NCBI RefSeq assembly: GCF_000149955.1 | Contig: NC_030994.1 | Span: 2,099,071-2,163,070, forward strand | Reading direction: 5' to 3' | Source of the DNA: Fusarium oxysporum f. sp. lycopersici 4287 | Lineage: Eukaryota; Ascomycota; Sordariomycetes; Hypocreales; Nectriaceae | DNA: 64,000 nucleotides | In this document: positions 38,055 through 48,134 of the stretch, piece after piece | Position numbering within the stretch: the first letter of the stretch is position 1 | Layout: every line of letters begins with the position of its first letter | Notes under the pieces: generated by a model | The model's input: the letters and a program-made list of their open reading frames with translations, nothing else | Database searches by the model: none | Told to the model about the DNA's origin: nothing | Made by a program: the position numbers and the translations under genes

Positions 38055-39938
38055 GGTGTTGTGTAAGGAAATGGTTTGTTTTGTTGATTTAATTACGGGC
38101 CAATGAATTGATGATTTGAGTTTCAGCGGCTCCGGGCGCTGAGACGGGGAAGCGGGGCAGCCCGTGTCTGTCTCCGCTCAGGTCCGGGATGGAAACGGTT
38201 GATGGATGTCATTCTCGCCTCAGTCATGATCCAAATTTAGAGTTTAACTATAACGTGTGCTATAGACAGTTTCAGTCTTTGTTACTGTGCGTATTTTACA
38301 ATACGGTAAATCTGAACGGTTTCCTCATCTCATTCTGTCTGTTGAACGTACACGCCACTCACTGTATCATCAGACAGAAAGACAGTTGGATCAACACTCG
38401 CAGCACAAGCCACACAAATGACACGATGCTCATCTTGACTAGACTCATCGACTTCAGCTAGAAATGCCAAAACGATAAGCGAAAGTTTAGCCCGTTTGTG
38501 CGATGCAGCTCCCCCAATGCTACACGATGATGCCATCAGACGTGTGCCCTCGCGATAGGCACGCGCGACAAAACCCGTTTTCGTCAGACTCTGCAGGACA
38601 GACGACTCGATTCCTCGCAGAAGCGGAATACGCAAATGCGTGATGACGATGATGGGCCGTTGAGCAGCGTCTGCGTCTCGGTACCGAACAATGGGTATCA
38701 GTACCCTCATGATCCTTCGAGTACCTTGATTTCAAGCCTGTAACGTATCATGTGTTTTCTCTCTTTTGTGCGTTGCTTTGCATCTCACCGAGTGTCTTAT
38801 TCGTTTGATGTTTGACAACTCATGCATTGCATTACGAGGCCAGATAAGGCCTCGTCGAGTCTGAATGAATCAATCAAAATCTGACCGTCTGAACATTATT
38901 GCATCTTCTGTCGACAGACAAATACCGCGCACAATATGTAGCACAGTCTCCAAAATTTAAGAGTCATACCAACGTGTCAAAAGTCTCAACAGTGGTTCCC
39001 ATCGACTAACACAAACAATGCCCTTGTCGATTCCCTGCGGATGGAGAGAAAGAGAAAAAAAAACACAGACTGGACCGTACCTCGAGCATTGATGCCCAAA
39101 TCATGGATGTCGGTGATGCCCCCTCGTATGGATCTGATAAAATGGGTTGGTCCACGACGGCGCTTAGAAGAAGTTGTGTTTGGGCATTGAGTGATTATTT
39201 TGCTTTTCACTCGAGGTCTCGAAATCTGTGGGATCCATTCAATCGTGCAAGGGTTCTTTTTAGATGTTTCCACTTGATCAAGGGTTTTTCCATTCAACTT
39301 CCATTTCAAGGTTGTTTTCTGTGTTGGCAGCGACCCGACGCTAGTGCAGGGCTGGGTTAGAATGGGCTCGGTGAGAGTTGACTCCCTGCTTTCACATGAA
39401 TCTTTGAAGGCGTGGAATGGACAGAGCGGGCCGTTCCATGTCTGAGGATTCGCATTGTATCACAGTCTATACTATACTGAGAGCCAAGACTGGCTAAGGT
39501 TGTTTGTTGGCACTGATATAAAGGCAATGTCCAAGAGTCAAACTATAGATAACTAATCTAACCATGGGTATGGACTACTCTATGCCAACTCTGATACCCA
39601 TTATAGAAGTGTCGAGTCTCTTCTTGTTGATTTCACATTGATTATTTCGACTTATACATCACATACATTTTAGACCCCCAACTAGATATTCAGTCAGCTT
39701 CAGTGTAAAAAGGAGGCGACTGCATAAACCTGTATTAAGACAAGGCCTGCCTGCGTGACAACGAAACCGTCCGATCAGTCTCGATCTAGACCTGTCAGCC
39801 CTCAATTCACCCGGAACCTCTTTATCCAGGTCTGAGAACCAAGATCAAGACCAAGACTGTGGAACCAGAAAAGAGTCTTACTTGAACCTCTTAGGCCTCA
39901 TTCACTGAGACATTGACTATCTACGGCCCAACCTCGTC

Positions 39939-39955
39939 TTTTTTTTTTTTTTTTT
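39939..39955. repeat. Poly-T tract (17 T)
   Basis: Uninterrupted run of 17 T on the plus strand, at the start of the pyrimidine-rich region. A GC-rich stretch (CCGGGCCCCGGCCCCGG) follows about 25 bases later. Confidence 0.9.
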
Positions 39956-41903
39956 GTTTTGTTCTACAGACCCGATCCGAACCCGGGCCCCGGCCCCGGC
40001 AGTCCAAGTTGATCATCCATCCACTCTCCTCCTCCGCACGAAGACGAAAAAGGCCGCTTCGCTTCTAAACAGAGCCGAGCAACAGAGACTCTCTGCGCTA
40101 GACTAGATTCTTGAACTAGAAGCGCGGCTGAGGCTCAGATGCAAGGACATTCCTTGTTGTTAGGCTTCTCTTATCTATCCACTGGCCTGGCCTGACTGAT
40201 TGTCTTCTGTCTGTCTGTCATCGTACATTTGATCAATGGCATCATCGTTGATCAGCTTCTAACTTTTTGACTTACAGTACTGCTGCTGCAGACTTGATCA
40301 TCGCCGTACTATCCCGTACCAGGCTGGTACCATTACGGTAGTTACATACAGTGACCTACATACCTCATCGTCTTTTCAATCTATTGTGCATTTCACTTGC
40401 TCATCACTTTTGTCTCTGTTCATCAAAGACCGCGGAGCCTATCAAAGGTCGTTTCTCTACAGTAAAGGTACCCCCTCCGTCCACAGGCTCCGGTCGGTGC
40501 TCGCCATCCGCATCTCATTGCATCTGAGGTGCTCTTTACTTTTTTTTTTTTTTCATCTGGCACTTTCCCCTCCTCTTTCTCACACTTTTTATTTTTATTT
40601 TTCTTCTTCTTCTTCTCTTTTCCCTCTCATTCTTCCTTTTTTGTCATCTTCACTTGGATTCTCTCAAGTGAATGACAAAAGAGCTACGAACGGGATTGAT
40701 AATCATCTTCAACCTTATTAATCTCGACGACGAGATTCTTCCTTCTCTGTACTGCACAGACAGAATTGGGTCTTCGCAGTAGCGATATAACTTACTTCGG
40801 GACCCTACGATATTACGATAAGCGGACTGACAGAGATATCTTGAAGGAATATCTCGCCCGGTCCCTTGTCCCTTTCTAGGACGACTCTATCGCCTGTCTT
40901 TGGAGAAAGACTTATCATGACCCCAAACACAAGTCGCATATCATCCTCTCCGTGTTGGAGGTTTCTCCTCTGGGTCTTGACTCCCTGACTATCGCTACTG
41001 TTTATTGCTCACAGCAGACTCATCCATTGATATCTGCCATTGCCTCTCCACTACCAATTGATCGTCACAAATATCGACATCGTATCGACTGGCTTGAGGC
41101 CCAAAGTTGAATCAAGCGAGGACCTACCTGACTGAACCTGACGAGACACCCCCGCGACAAGCAAGACCCGGCCTTGACTCGACTTGGCTTGTGCGTTTGT
41201 CCCACGTCTTGTCATCTTCTCCGCTTCTTCTATTTTGTTTCCTTGAACCTTCTATTTTTACTGCCGATTTGCGACTCTCCTAATTACAAGGTCAGTGCTG
41301 GCTTTCTTAAAAGTCAAACAACACTACGGTATCAAGGGCCTGAAAGAATAAACCGCCCAACCAATTCTATCGCCAATCACCCACCGCATCATTAAACAAA
41401 CAGCCTGGACTTGACTGGGCTCATTTGACTGGGGCACCCAATCGACTCCATCTACGTTCCCCTCTTCACTCCCACCCTCGGCCACTTGGGTGCATTGCCT
41501 TGCATCGTCTATGCTCTGCTGGCAACTGACTGGACTGGGACTCGACTGGCAGCCCCGCGTAGTATTGGCCTAACCCAGCCCAGTCTCTGTATCCAATTGC
41601 ATAACTATACCCACGTCAACACCCACGCTCACACCCACGCCCACGTCTTCATACAGCACGCACTGAGCCCAGCCCAGCCAGCACCGCTACCGCTATTGCT
41701 ACCGCTACTACTGCATCTGCATTTGCTTTGCCTTGCAGTAGCCAACAGTTGCAATTTTTTTCTTCTGCCGTTTTTTTTGTCTTCCGTCTTTTCTTGTTCT
41801 CTTTCCTTTTCGTACCAAGGCAAGGCAACGCATTGTTCTCTTGCCTGGTACCTCAACCTCAAAGCGGACTAAACCGCCTCACTCAACTACACCCTCACTT
41901 GAT

Positions 41904-41923
41904 CTCACCTCACCTCACCTCAC
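41904..41923. repeat. CTCAC tandem repeat, four units
   Basis: Four perfect head-to-tail copies of CTCAC lie about 120 bases before the assembly gap. The flanks hold further CACCC and ACCGCT microsatellite-like stretches (41620-41720). Such low-complexity DNA may explain why the assembly broke here. Confidence 0.85.
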
Positions 41924-42041
41924 ATTACTATTTTATCTTACTCGTTTTACTGCCGGATCGGCTCGCCTCCATCCGTTTGTTTACCCCACATCATAGCCAT
42001 CCAAACTACTTGACCACACATCCAATACTTGTCGTCGGTGG

Positions 42042-42141
42042 NNNNNNNNNNNNNNNNNNNNNNNNNNNNNNNNNNNNNNNNNNNNNNNNNNNNNNNNNNN
42101 NNNNNNNNNNNNNNNNNNNNNNNNNNNNNNNNNNNNNNNNN
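42042..42141. other. Assembly gap, 100 N
   Basis: Exactly 100 consecutive N. The round number suggests a placeholder of unknown true length. It lies 90 bases before the next start codon, so promoter or leader sequence of that gene is missing. Confidence 0.99.
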
Positions 42142-42231
42142 CCACGGGATCCCTATTGTCCCATATCATATATACGTTTCTTTGTGTAGACCTCAACTCT
42201 AAGGTCTACCGATCTATACACCACATCAGCC

Positions 42232-43380
42232 ATGCCGCCAAAAAAGAGCCTTCGGCGGCGGCCCGCGACGCCAAATCTCAACGTCGATCAACTTCGAGCT
42301 CAAGTACAGGAAGTCCAGAATCAACCTCTCACCGCCGACCCCAACTCGCCACCAGAAACCCCCACCACATCGCCGCCATTCCTACGCAAGACCAGTCTAA
42401 AACCTCGGCGCCAACCTGACTTTCATGATTACTTTCAGTCATTGGATTCGGACCCTAACATCAAGCCAACTGGCGATGGGCACCAATTCAGCTATCAGCC
42501 TTCAGTTGGCCCTCATCAGTTAAGCCCTCGCTCGTCTTCCTCATCCGGCATGGCCGACGACACCAGTGATGAGGACAGCAGTAGTGAAGATGAGGATGAA
42601 GAAGATTCGGCAAGTCCCAGCATACGAAGCATGGGGAATGCTACTGGCCCAGCCGTCTCCTCACCAATTGACGACTCTGCTATGGAGCTTGGCGACGATG
42701 ACACCGACAGCTCTAGTGATTCAGGCACTTCAGAATCTGACTCGGGCTCAGAATCCGACAGATCCGGTGCAACAGACGAGGCTGAGACCTCTCACATTAC
42801 TGTTACTTCAACGGCTACGGCTACAGTTGCTTGTAATTTCACTGTCGAGGATATTGACCCTATGGATAGCGATTGTGACGGACTCGATGTCCTACAACCT
42901 ACCGAGATTGAATCCAATCGCAGTCGCTCAAGGTCACGAAGCAGGAAAGCCCACAAGACTATGGTCAAGGATTTTAGGAATCTCACTTGCAGCAACGAAA
43001 CATCAGATAACGAGCAAATTCCCGAGGGCGAGGGCGAACTCGACGAGGAAGCGCAGTTCTTGAAGCGCCGCGAGCAAATCAAGAAATTCCGACGTATGAG
43101 TATGGGTAGCAGCTTTGGCAAACGGACACACAGCGAGCTCAGCGACTCTGAGGATGAGGGCGAGGGGCTCGACGCCAACGAGGTCGGCTCCAGCGCACGT
43201 CGTATGCGGAGAAAGATGCATCGCACCAGCCTATTATTCCATGATCCGCCCCCTGCGCGGATCGAGGAGCTTGAGGAGCCAGACTCCAGTGAGGATGAAC
43301 TTGTTGCGCATCAGCATCTCGCAAGGGAATTGCCCTATTGGGCCATCGAAATTATGGAGATGGGCTCAAGCTCCAGCTAG
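42232..43380 (+). CDS. Acidic, Ser-rich conserved fungal protein, function unknown
   Basis: Single exon, 382 residues, starting MPPKKSLRRRPATP. Residues 95-180 are a long Ser/Asp/Glu-rich stretch with many casein-kinase-2-type sites. A short Arg-Ser run (SRSRSRSRK, about residues 230-240) follows, resembling SR-type nuclear localisation. The C-terminal third is the most conserved-looking part: FLKRREQIKKFRRMSMGSSF, then SSARRMRRKMHRTSLLF and an acidic end with RELPYWAIEIME. I recall this C-terminal pattern in hypothetical proteins of Pezizomycotina, without a named function. Nuclear location is inferred from the basic clusters. The long pyrimidine-rich upstream region suggests unusual transcriptional or translational control. 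Confidence 0.75.
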   Translation: MPPKKSLRRRPATPNLNVDQLRAQVQEVQNQPLTADPNSPPETPTTSPPFLRKTSLKPRRQPDFHDYFQSLDSDPNIKPTGDGHQFSYQPSVGPHQLSPRSSSSSGMADDTSDEDSSSEDEDEEDSASPSIRSMGNATGPAVSSPIDDSAMELGDDDTDSSSDSGTSESDSGSESDRSGATDEAETSHITVTSTATATVACNFTVEDIDPMDSDCDGLDVLQPTEIESNRSRSRSRSRKAHKTMVKDFRNLTCSNETSDNEQIPEGEGELDEEAQFLKRREQIKKFRRMSMGSSFGKRTHSELSDSEDEGEGLDANEVGSSARRMRRKMHRTSLLFHDPPPARIEELEEPDSSEDELVAHQHLARELPYWAIEIMEMGSSSS

Positions 43381-44738
43381 AGCGCTGGACCCTGCAAGCC
43401 ACGCACCACATCAGCTGCGACAGCCATCATGCTACCCCGGCCCGCATGGCATGAACATTAATGACATTACGAGGACGAGAAGGCGACCAGGGGTCCCTCT
43501 GACGACGATAACGACTCACCTTTTCGCATCCCACGAGCATGACACCGCCTACACCGACCAGCCCCTGAGTCTACCGGGGTTCGGGCAACGGTGAACCATT
43601 GATTGTGTTCGCCTTACCTTAACCCCATGATCAGTTATGCAACGGGCAGGTACGGATACTGAAGGTTGAGGAAACCATTTGATCAGAGAAAATGATATTG
43701 CATGTTTTGCATAGAATGTGCATTCAGGCCGAATACGGAATTGTCACATTGGATTTCACAGGGATACCTTTAGACTGTTACGATATGTCGAATTTGTTTA
43801 TTGAAGATATAAAGATGGGCATGATATTTGAGCACAGAAGATCATCATATATGCGGAGAAGACATGGATATAAGTCTGACAGACAACATGAAAGCGTTTG
43901 GCATTTATCATCATTGAAGCAATTCTAGAAAAAATGGGATAGACTGGGAGTTTCTTTCTCACCGGTTTTATGTAGTGGCAATGAACCATTGCATAAGTTT
44001 GATAACGGGCGGTAGCTTTTCACCTCAAACTGCTAGTAGGGCGTCGCTTGATGCCACTAACTCCTGCATCCTTAGAACCAGAGCATTAGATCATCTGTCT
44101 TTTGCTTGCAGTTCCGGCTTCGACTGTGCGAGTGAAAGGTCTTGGCTTCGTTGATCTACAGGGGTCATGAAGCTTAACAAGTACTCTGAAAGATCAGGAC
44201 CTGCGTAGATGTGAGCTCTGGTTGAACTCAACCGTGTAATTTCTCAATGCACTGGGCATGCATTGTCAACTCCTTTGGTTTCATGAAGCTACTCCCAGTA
44301 TGTTAGTGTTGGTCGCAATCATGAATGCTATCCTCAGATACGCACTTGGTTGGCAAGATTATTCCCACGACTGATATGGAACAGGTGAGATATAGTATGT
44401 GGATGGATCAACACCTATGGCTGGATAGTTCAGCGGCTCTTGCAACATAGCTAGTCTGATTGTTAGGTTGATGATCAAGACCTAGGAGCTGGCGTGTAAG
44501 TGGTTGCAATGTGGGGGTACTTATCGATAAGAGCTGCCCGCGTCCCTTGATTGTTTTGAAACTCCACCACCGTCAACACAAGCTATCGTCTCTATCATCA
44601 AATCGCAACTTTGAGGCCATTCTCCTTCTCCGCCCTAACAAGTTGACATACACAATAGATCTTGTGGTTTTTTTTTTCGTATATCCATAATATAAGAACA
44701 TTTATGAGTACGAGAATTGAACGACGACCACGCCCATC
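43381..44738. other. Intergenic region, 1.4 kb
   Basis: 3' flank of the acidic protein gene and promoter of spc34. Short ORFs only; no domain or repeat recognised. Confidence 0.5.
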
Positions 44739-45526
44739 ATGTCGCTCATCTCTGCGCATCTCGAACAAATTGGCTATTCGTGCCAGGGAATTGACTCTCT
44801 ACCGTAGGTAACACACATTCCTTGTGTGTCAATCGCTAACTTGCCTTCAGGTTCCCTCCTCCGAAGATCTTCACCAACGCCCTCCTCTCAAACCATGACA
44901 TCACATCTCTCATCCGCGATACAGAACCCCACGAACGCGCCCTCTTCTCCGTCCCACCACCTCCTCCGCCCTCAACAACTCTCAAACCTACAGAACCAGA
45001 GAAGAAAAAGTCCTCGGGTCGACGACAAACTGTCTTTAATGTAGCCTCAGGCGAAGTCACCACAGGACCTCCACCCCGCACCGGTGCACATCCCCGTCGA
45101 CAAACGGCCGTAGCAGCTGTCTTAGGTGGTCAAATGCACGAAGAACTACGGCGCGGAGAATCAGATCGCAAAGGCGACGTCGATGTAAATGTTCTTCTGC
45201 GCGGCGCAGAAAAGCTCTGCGGTGTATACGAACTCCCCGGGGCGAAGGAGCGCATCGCTGCGCTGAGGAGTAAACATGCACATGGGAAGAACACAGCGGC
45301 GTATTACGAAGCGCGCGTCGCGGAGCAGGCAGAGCAGTTGGCGAGTTTGGATCATAGGGATTGGTATGATGAGGAGGAAGAGGAAGAAGAAGAGGGTGAG
45401 GTTTGGACGGAGGATGACTTGAGAAGGGAGGAGGAGGAGGCGAAGGAGATGGAGGCGAAGAAGAGGGAGCTGCAGGTGAGGTTGAGGCAGATGGAGAAGG
45501 ATCTTGGTGGTTTGATGAGAATGTGA
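44739..45526 (+). CDS. spc34: DASH complex subunit Spc34
   Basis: The model is 44739-44803 joined to 44851-45526 across a 47-nt intron (GCTAAC branch, TTCAG acceptor), 246 residues. The DASH/Dam1 complex forms rings on kinetochore microtubules and couples chromosomes to depolymerising ends. The N-terminus MSLISAHLEQI, then FPPPKIFTNALL and HDITSLIRDTEPHERALF, is the conserved Spc34 block. RRQTVFNVASGE follows. Residues 185-246 form an acidic, Glu-rich coiled coil (DEEEEEEEEGE, then KEMEAKKRELQVRLRQMEKDL). The stop is 63 bases from the convergent stop of the next gene. RRQT is a possible Aurora/Ipl1 site (basic-basic-x-Thr), in keeping with known Spc34 control by Ipl1. Confidence 0.93.
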
Positions 45527-45589
45527 TGATACCCTTATGAGATATAAAAATCTTAAACATGATATTCTACGGGATTGAGGCAGGGATGT

Positions 45590-46234
45590 CTACTGGTTCT
45601 CAGTAAGCAGCTCTTCTCTCGCCATAACGAGCTTTTCCAGAATCTCCCCAACATCCTCCGCTCCGTCAATTGTGTACTTATCATTGATGATGTCCCGTGT
45701 TACACCCCTAATGCCCTCCTCTTGCATCTCATGAACCTCATTATCAACCTCCTCACCCCCATCGTCGCCAACACTCCCGCGCTTCGTCCTCTCAGTCCAA
45801 GTCCCGCCTTGAGTCACTAAATCCTCCTTACTAGTTATATCTCCACCATCCAGAAAGTACATCCTCATAATCTCCATCGCAACCTCCGTCTCCTTGCCCC
45901 TGAGCCCCCCCAACTTCTCCAATCGGTGCGCATCTCTGGTGTTTCCAATCGTAGAGTTAAAGTTGAACTCCATACCCTCTGCCTTAGCGATACCATTGAG
46001 GCGGGCTTTGACTGATGGTACTTGGTCTTCCCCCCATTTTGATGCTATCTTCGTGATGAGGGGTTGGGTGGGTGTGTTGGGATCCAGCTGGTAAGCGTGC
46101 CATTTGGTGGTGATAGTGTCCGTTGAGGAGACAGTTTTGAGATAGAGTGCTATGGCGCGGGATAAACGGAGGGCGCCGATGAAACACCAGGGACAGACGG
46201 GGTCTGATATGACGGTTATAGAGATCGTAGGCAT
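45590..46234 (-). CDS. DsbA/FrnE-like thioredoxin-fold protein, altered C-terminal half
   Basis: Single exon, 214 residues. The N-terminus SITVISDPVCPWCFIGALRL has the CPWC active site (C14, C17) of FrnE-type DsbA proteins, which are disulfide oxidoreductases or isomerase-like enzymes. WHAYQLDPNTP and GNTRDAHRLEKLG are conserved family blocks. After DITSKEDLV the frame reads a poorly matching segment (TQGGTWTERTKRG), while the next frame reads KAGLGL and AGVL, closer to the usual KAGL...VL helix. Matching resumes at GGEEVDNEVHEMQ. The usual GVPxF cis-proline loop reads GVTRDI, so the cis-Pro is missing. The gene may be decaying or diverged; the family call is firm, activity is doubtful. Confidence 0.8.
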   Translation of the reverse strand: MPTISITVISDPVCPWCFIGALRLSRAIALYLKTVSSTDTITTKWHAYQLDPNTPTQPLITKIASKWGEDQVPSVKARLNGIAKAEGMEFNFNSTIGNTRDAHRLEKLGGLRGKETEVAMEIMRMYFLDGGDITSKEDLVTQGGTWTERTKRGSVGDDGGEEVDNEVHEMQEEGIRGVTRDIINDKYTIDGAEDVGEILEKLVMAREELLTENQ

Positions 46235-46639
46235 GATGGTGGTTCTTGTTTATGATGCTTTTCGGAGAATCTGCTATGAAATATTGGACTGGATAGGGAA
46301 GATGTGATGGAAAGATATAAGAGCAGGTTCAGCTGGGATCGGGTGTATTTTACATCCGAGACGACCTTTGGTCAACTCCGATTTATAAGTGCTTGTTGTC
46401 TACGCCATCTTTGAACTTTCAGGAGAAAACGGGCATAGACTCATCAAGAGGGCGGAATTCCGCCCGCCAAGGAGTTCTGCTTCGTAAGCTATGATTTCAC
46501 CGCAAGCTTGTAGTGAACCTCGGATTATTCCAAACACATCTAGTGGTAATATAATTCGTTATTCATTCAGTGGAGATTGTTCTCCGGGTATCATATTCTA
46601 TCTTGCCTTATCCAAGCTCCATCACTTTATCATGCCTGA
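46235..46639. other. Intergenic, promoter of the DsbA-like gene
   Basis: 405 bases between two minus-strand genes: the 3' flank of the RING gene and the promoter of the DsbA-like gene. No feature recognised apart from a short AT-rich stretch. Confidence 0.5.
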
Positions 46640-47713
46640 CTAATCTCTATGCGGTCTTCCATATGGTTCGTGTCTATGTACTTCTCGGGGTCGTTGTGAT
46701 CGGCCCTGGGGACGGTAAAAGTCTCCCTGTATTCGTGGTGTGTCCCACATACGTGCACCGACGTTTTTTGGCTGGCGTTGGTCTTGCCTTGAACTGCCAA
46801 CCCCTCCAGATTCAGCTCTAGGGCTGCTTGGTGCAGATACGTCGTATTGAACAGCCCTATCCCAGTCCGCAAGCTTTGTATATGGACTTCTAAGCCATGC
46901 TCTTAGCTCGTGCAAGAAGAGGCGCGTGTTGTCTCGGCCCAGAAAATCCGAAATCATCTCCTCGGCTTGGCCAGCGCTGCCCATGATATCCACGGATTTC
47001 AAAATGGCAATGATGTATTCGAGGAGGAACTCAGCATTATTGGCTCTCCTTCGGTCAACCGCATCTCTCTGTGAATTCACTTCGGGTCTTGGCTCTGTCT
47101 GGTCGGCATCGGGGTTTAAGAAGGAAAACACTCGCAGCTCTCGACGAATCCACATTCGCGCGCGCGAGACTAAGTCGCTATCTGAACAAAAGGCCGCTGG
47201 AGTCAGTTCGCGGTATCGAGACAAGCGATTCGACCCGACATGTTTTGAGTATCTGTTGTGGCGATACACATCCCTCCGCTTCGCGATCTCATCTGAAGGA
47301 CTCGAGCTGGTGGTTCCGTAGCGTGGTTGACGGGGATATGGACGAAGTTGCGAGTGACGCCGGCGGAAATGAGGAGGGAGCGCAAGTCTTCTACGTTCAA
47401 TTTGTGGTGCCCGGGGCTCTGACGCAGGCTCAGCTACGGTGTATGTCTTTGCGATAGGTTCATCGAGACCGTGGCGAACTTGTGAGATGACAGCTTTGCA
47501 GAGCGGACACTTCGGTGATTGCTCAAGCCAGCTGAGAAGGCAGAGATAATCAAAGTTTCTGTGTTGACAAGGAATAGCCTCACAGGCTTCAGAAATGCTT
47601 TCGAGGCAGATGACGCAGCAGTCGGTGGCGTCTTCTTGCCTGGTCGCTATTTCGTCGAGGGTGCTTTGTAGGACTCTACGTTGGAGATCATCTGTGTTTT
47701 GGTCTGTTTCCAT
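46640..47713 (-). CDS. RING-type E3 ubiquitin ligase, Topors-like
   Basis: Single exon, 357 residues from ATG 47711-47713 (METDQNTDD); the frame extends upstream but only with a GTG codon. A RING-type zinc finger lies at residues 33-72: C33, C36, C49, H51, C58, C69, C72, ending SPKCPLCK. The ligand position before C58 is Asp (FDYLC) instead of Cys or His. A basic linker (RRRLALPPHFRRRH) and an Arg-rich region follow. The C-terminal domain (LLEYIIAILKSVDIMG, then LFLHELRAWLRSPY and LADWDRAVQY) resembles the conserved C-terminal part of Topors-like fungal RING proteins. It likely transfers ubiquitin (or SUMO) to nuclear substrates. It is divergent to sld2 with a 421-base spacer. Confidence 0.8.
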   Translation of the reverse strand: METDQNTDDLQRRVLQSTLDEIATRQEDATDCCVICLESISEACEAIPCQHRNFDYLCLLSWLEQSPKCPLCKAVISQVRHGLDEPIAKTYTVAEPASEPRAPQIERRRLALPPHFRRRHSQLRPYPRQPRYGTTSSSPSDEIAKRRDVYRHNRYSKHVGSNRLSRYRELTPAAFCSDSDLVSRARMWIRRELRVFSFLNPDADQTEPRPEVNSQRDAVDRRRANNAEFLLEYIIAILKSVDIMGSAGQAEEMISDFLGRDNTRLFLHELRAWLRSPYTKLADWDRAVQYDVSAPSSPRAESGGVGSSRQDQRQPKNVGARMWDTPRIQGDFYRPQGRSQRPREVHRHEPYGRPHRD

Positions 47714-48134
47714 AGCGTACTGGCGGATTTGAGACGCTTTAGGGCTGGCCACCTGGCGCAAGTGGTAGTGTATCCAAAACACCCAGGTAAGAAAGCGAAG
47801 ATAAGATGTTATCGTTTGGCGTAGTATGAAAAGAAGATGATGAACGATGAATTAGAAATGGACTTGATTTAGGTGGGGGTCCGGAACTACGTACCAAAGT
47901 TTGGAGCGGGTGGGCCCGTTAGCTCCGTACCTTCCCTGCAACTGCCATGACGTGAGACCCATTTTCGCGTTGAGTGGTTCGCGTCCCGCATTGGCAGTTA
48001 CAAAGGGATCCATCTAAACGCGTTTTACCTGCAATCGCGACACTCAATTCCACTTTCCCTCATGACCATTGTTTCTTGCATGTTTCTTCCAAATTCCGAT
48101 TTTCTCATAAACTCACATACGAATAAAATATTTC
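47714..48134. promoter_or_regulatory. Divergent promoter, RING E3 / sld2
   Basis: 421 bases between two start codons facing away from each other. It contains TTTCGCGTTGAGTGG and AACGCGTTTTACC (48005-48030). ACGCGT is the core of the MluI cell-cycle box that drives G1/S genes in yeasts, which would fit a replication gene, but the match is a single short site. Confidence 0.45.

Larger units (their letters stand above)
38055..42231. other. Long pyrimidine-rich non-coding region with scaffold gap
   Basis: About 4.2 kb without a credible gene. From about 39.9 kb the plus strand is strongly enriched in C and T, with T runs (39939-39955, 40540-40553), CTT-type tracts and CTCAC repeats up to the gap. 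This looks like an extended promoter or a long 5' leader of the gene starting at 42232. The minus-strand ORF at 38330-38710 (126 aa) has no recognisable domain. Confidence 0.5.

Noticed and set aside
38330..38710. Minus-strand ORF of 126 codons
   Set aside because: Open and moderately protein-like, but no domain, start context or splice support; kept as unproven.
40386..40721. Plus-strand ORF rich in Ser, Phe and Leu
   Set aside because: Direct product of the pyrimidine-rich tract (TCT, TTC and CTT codons), not a real protein.
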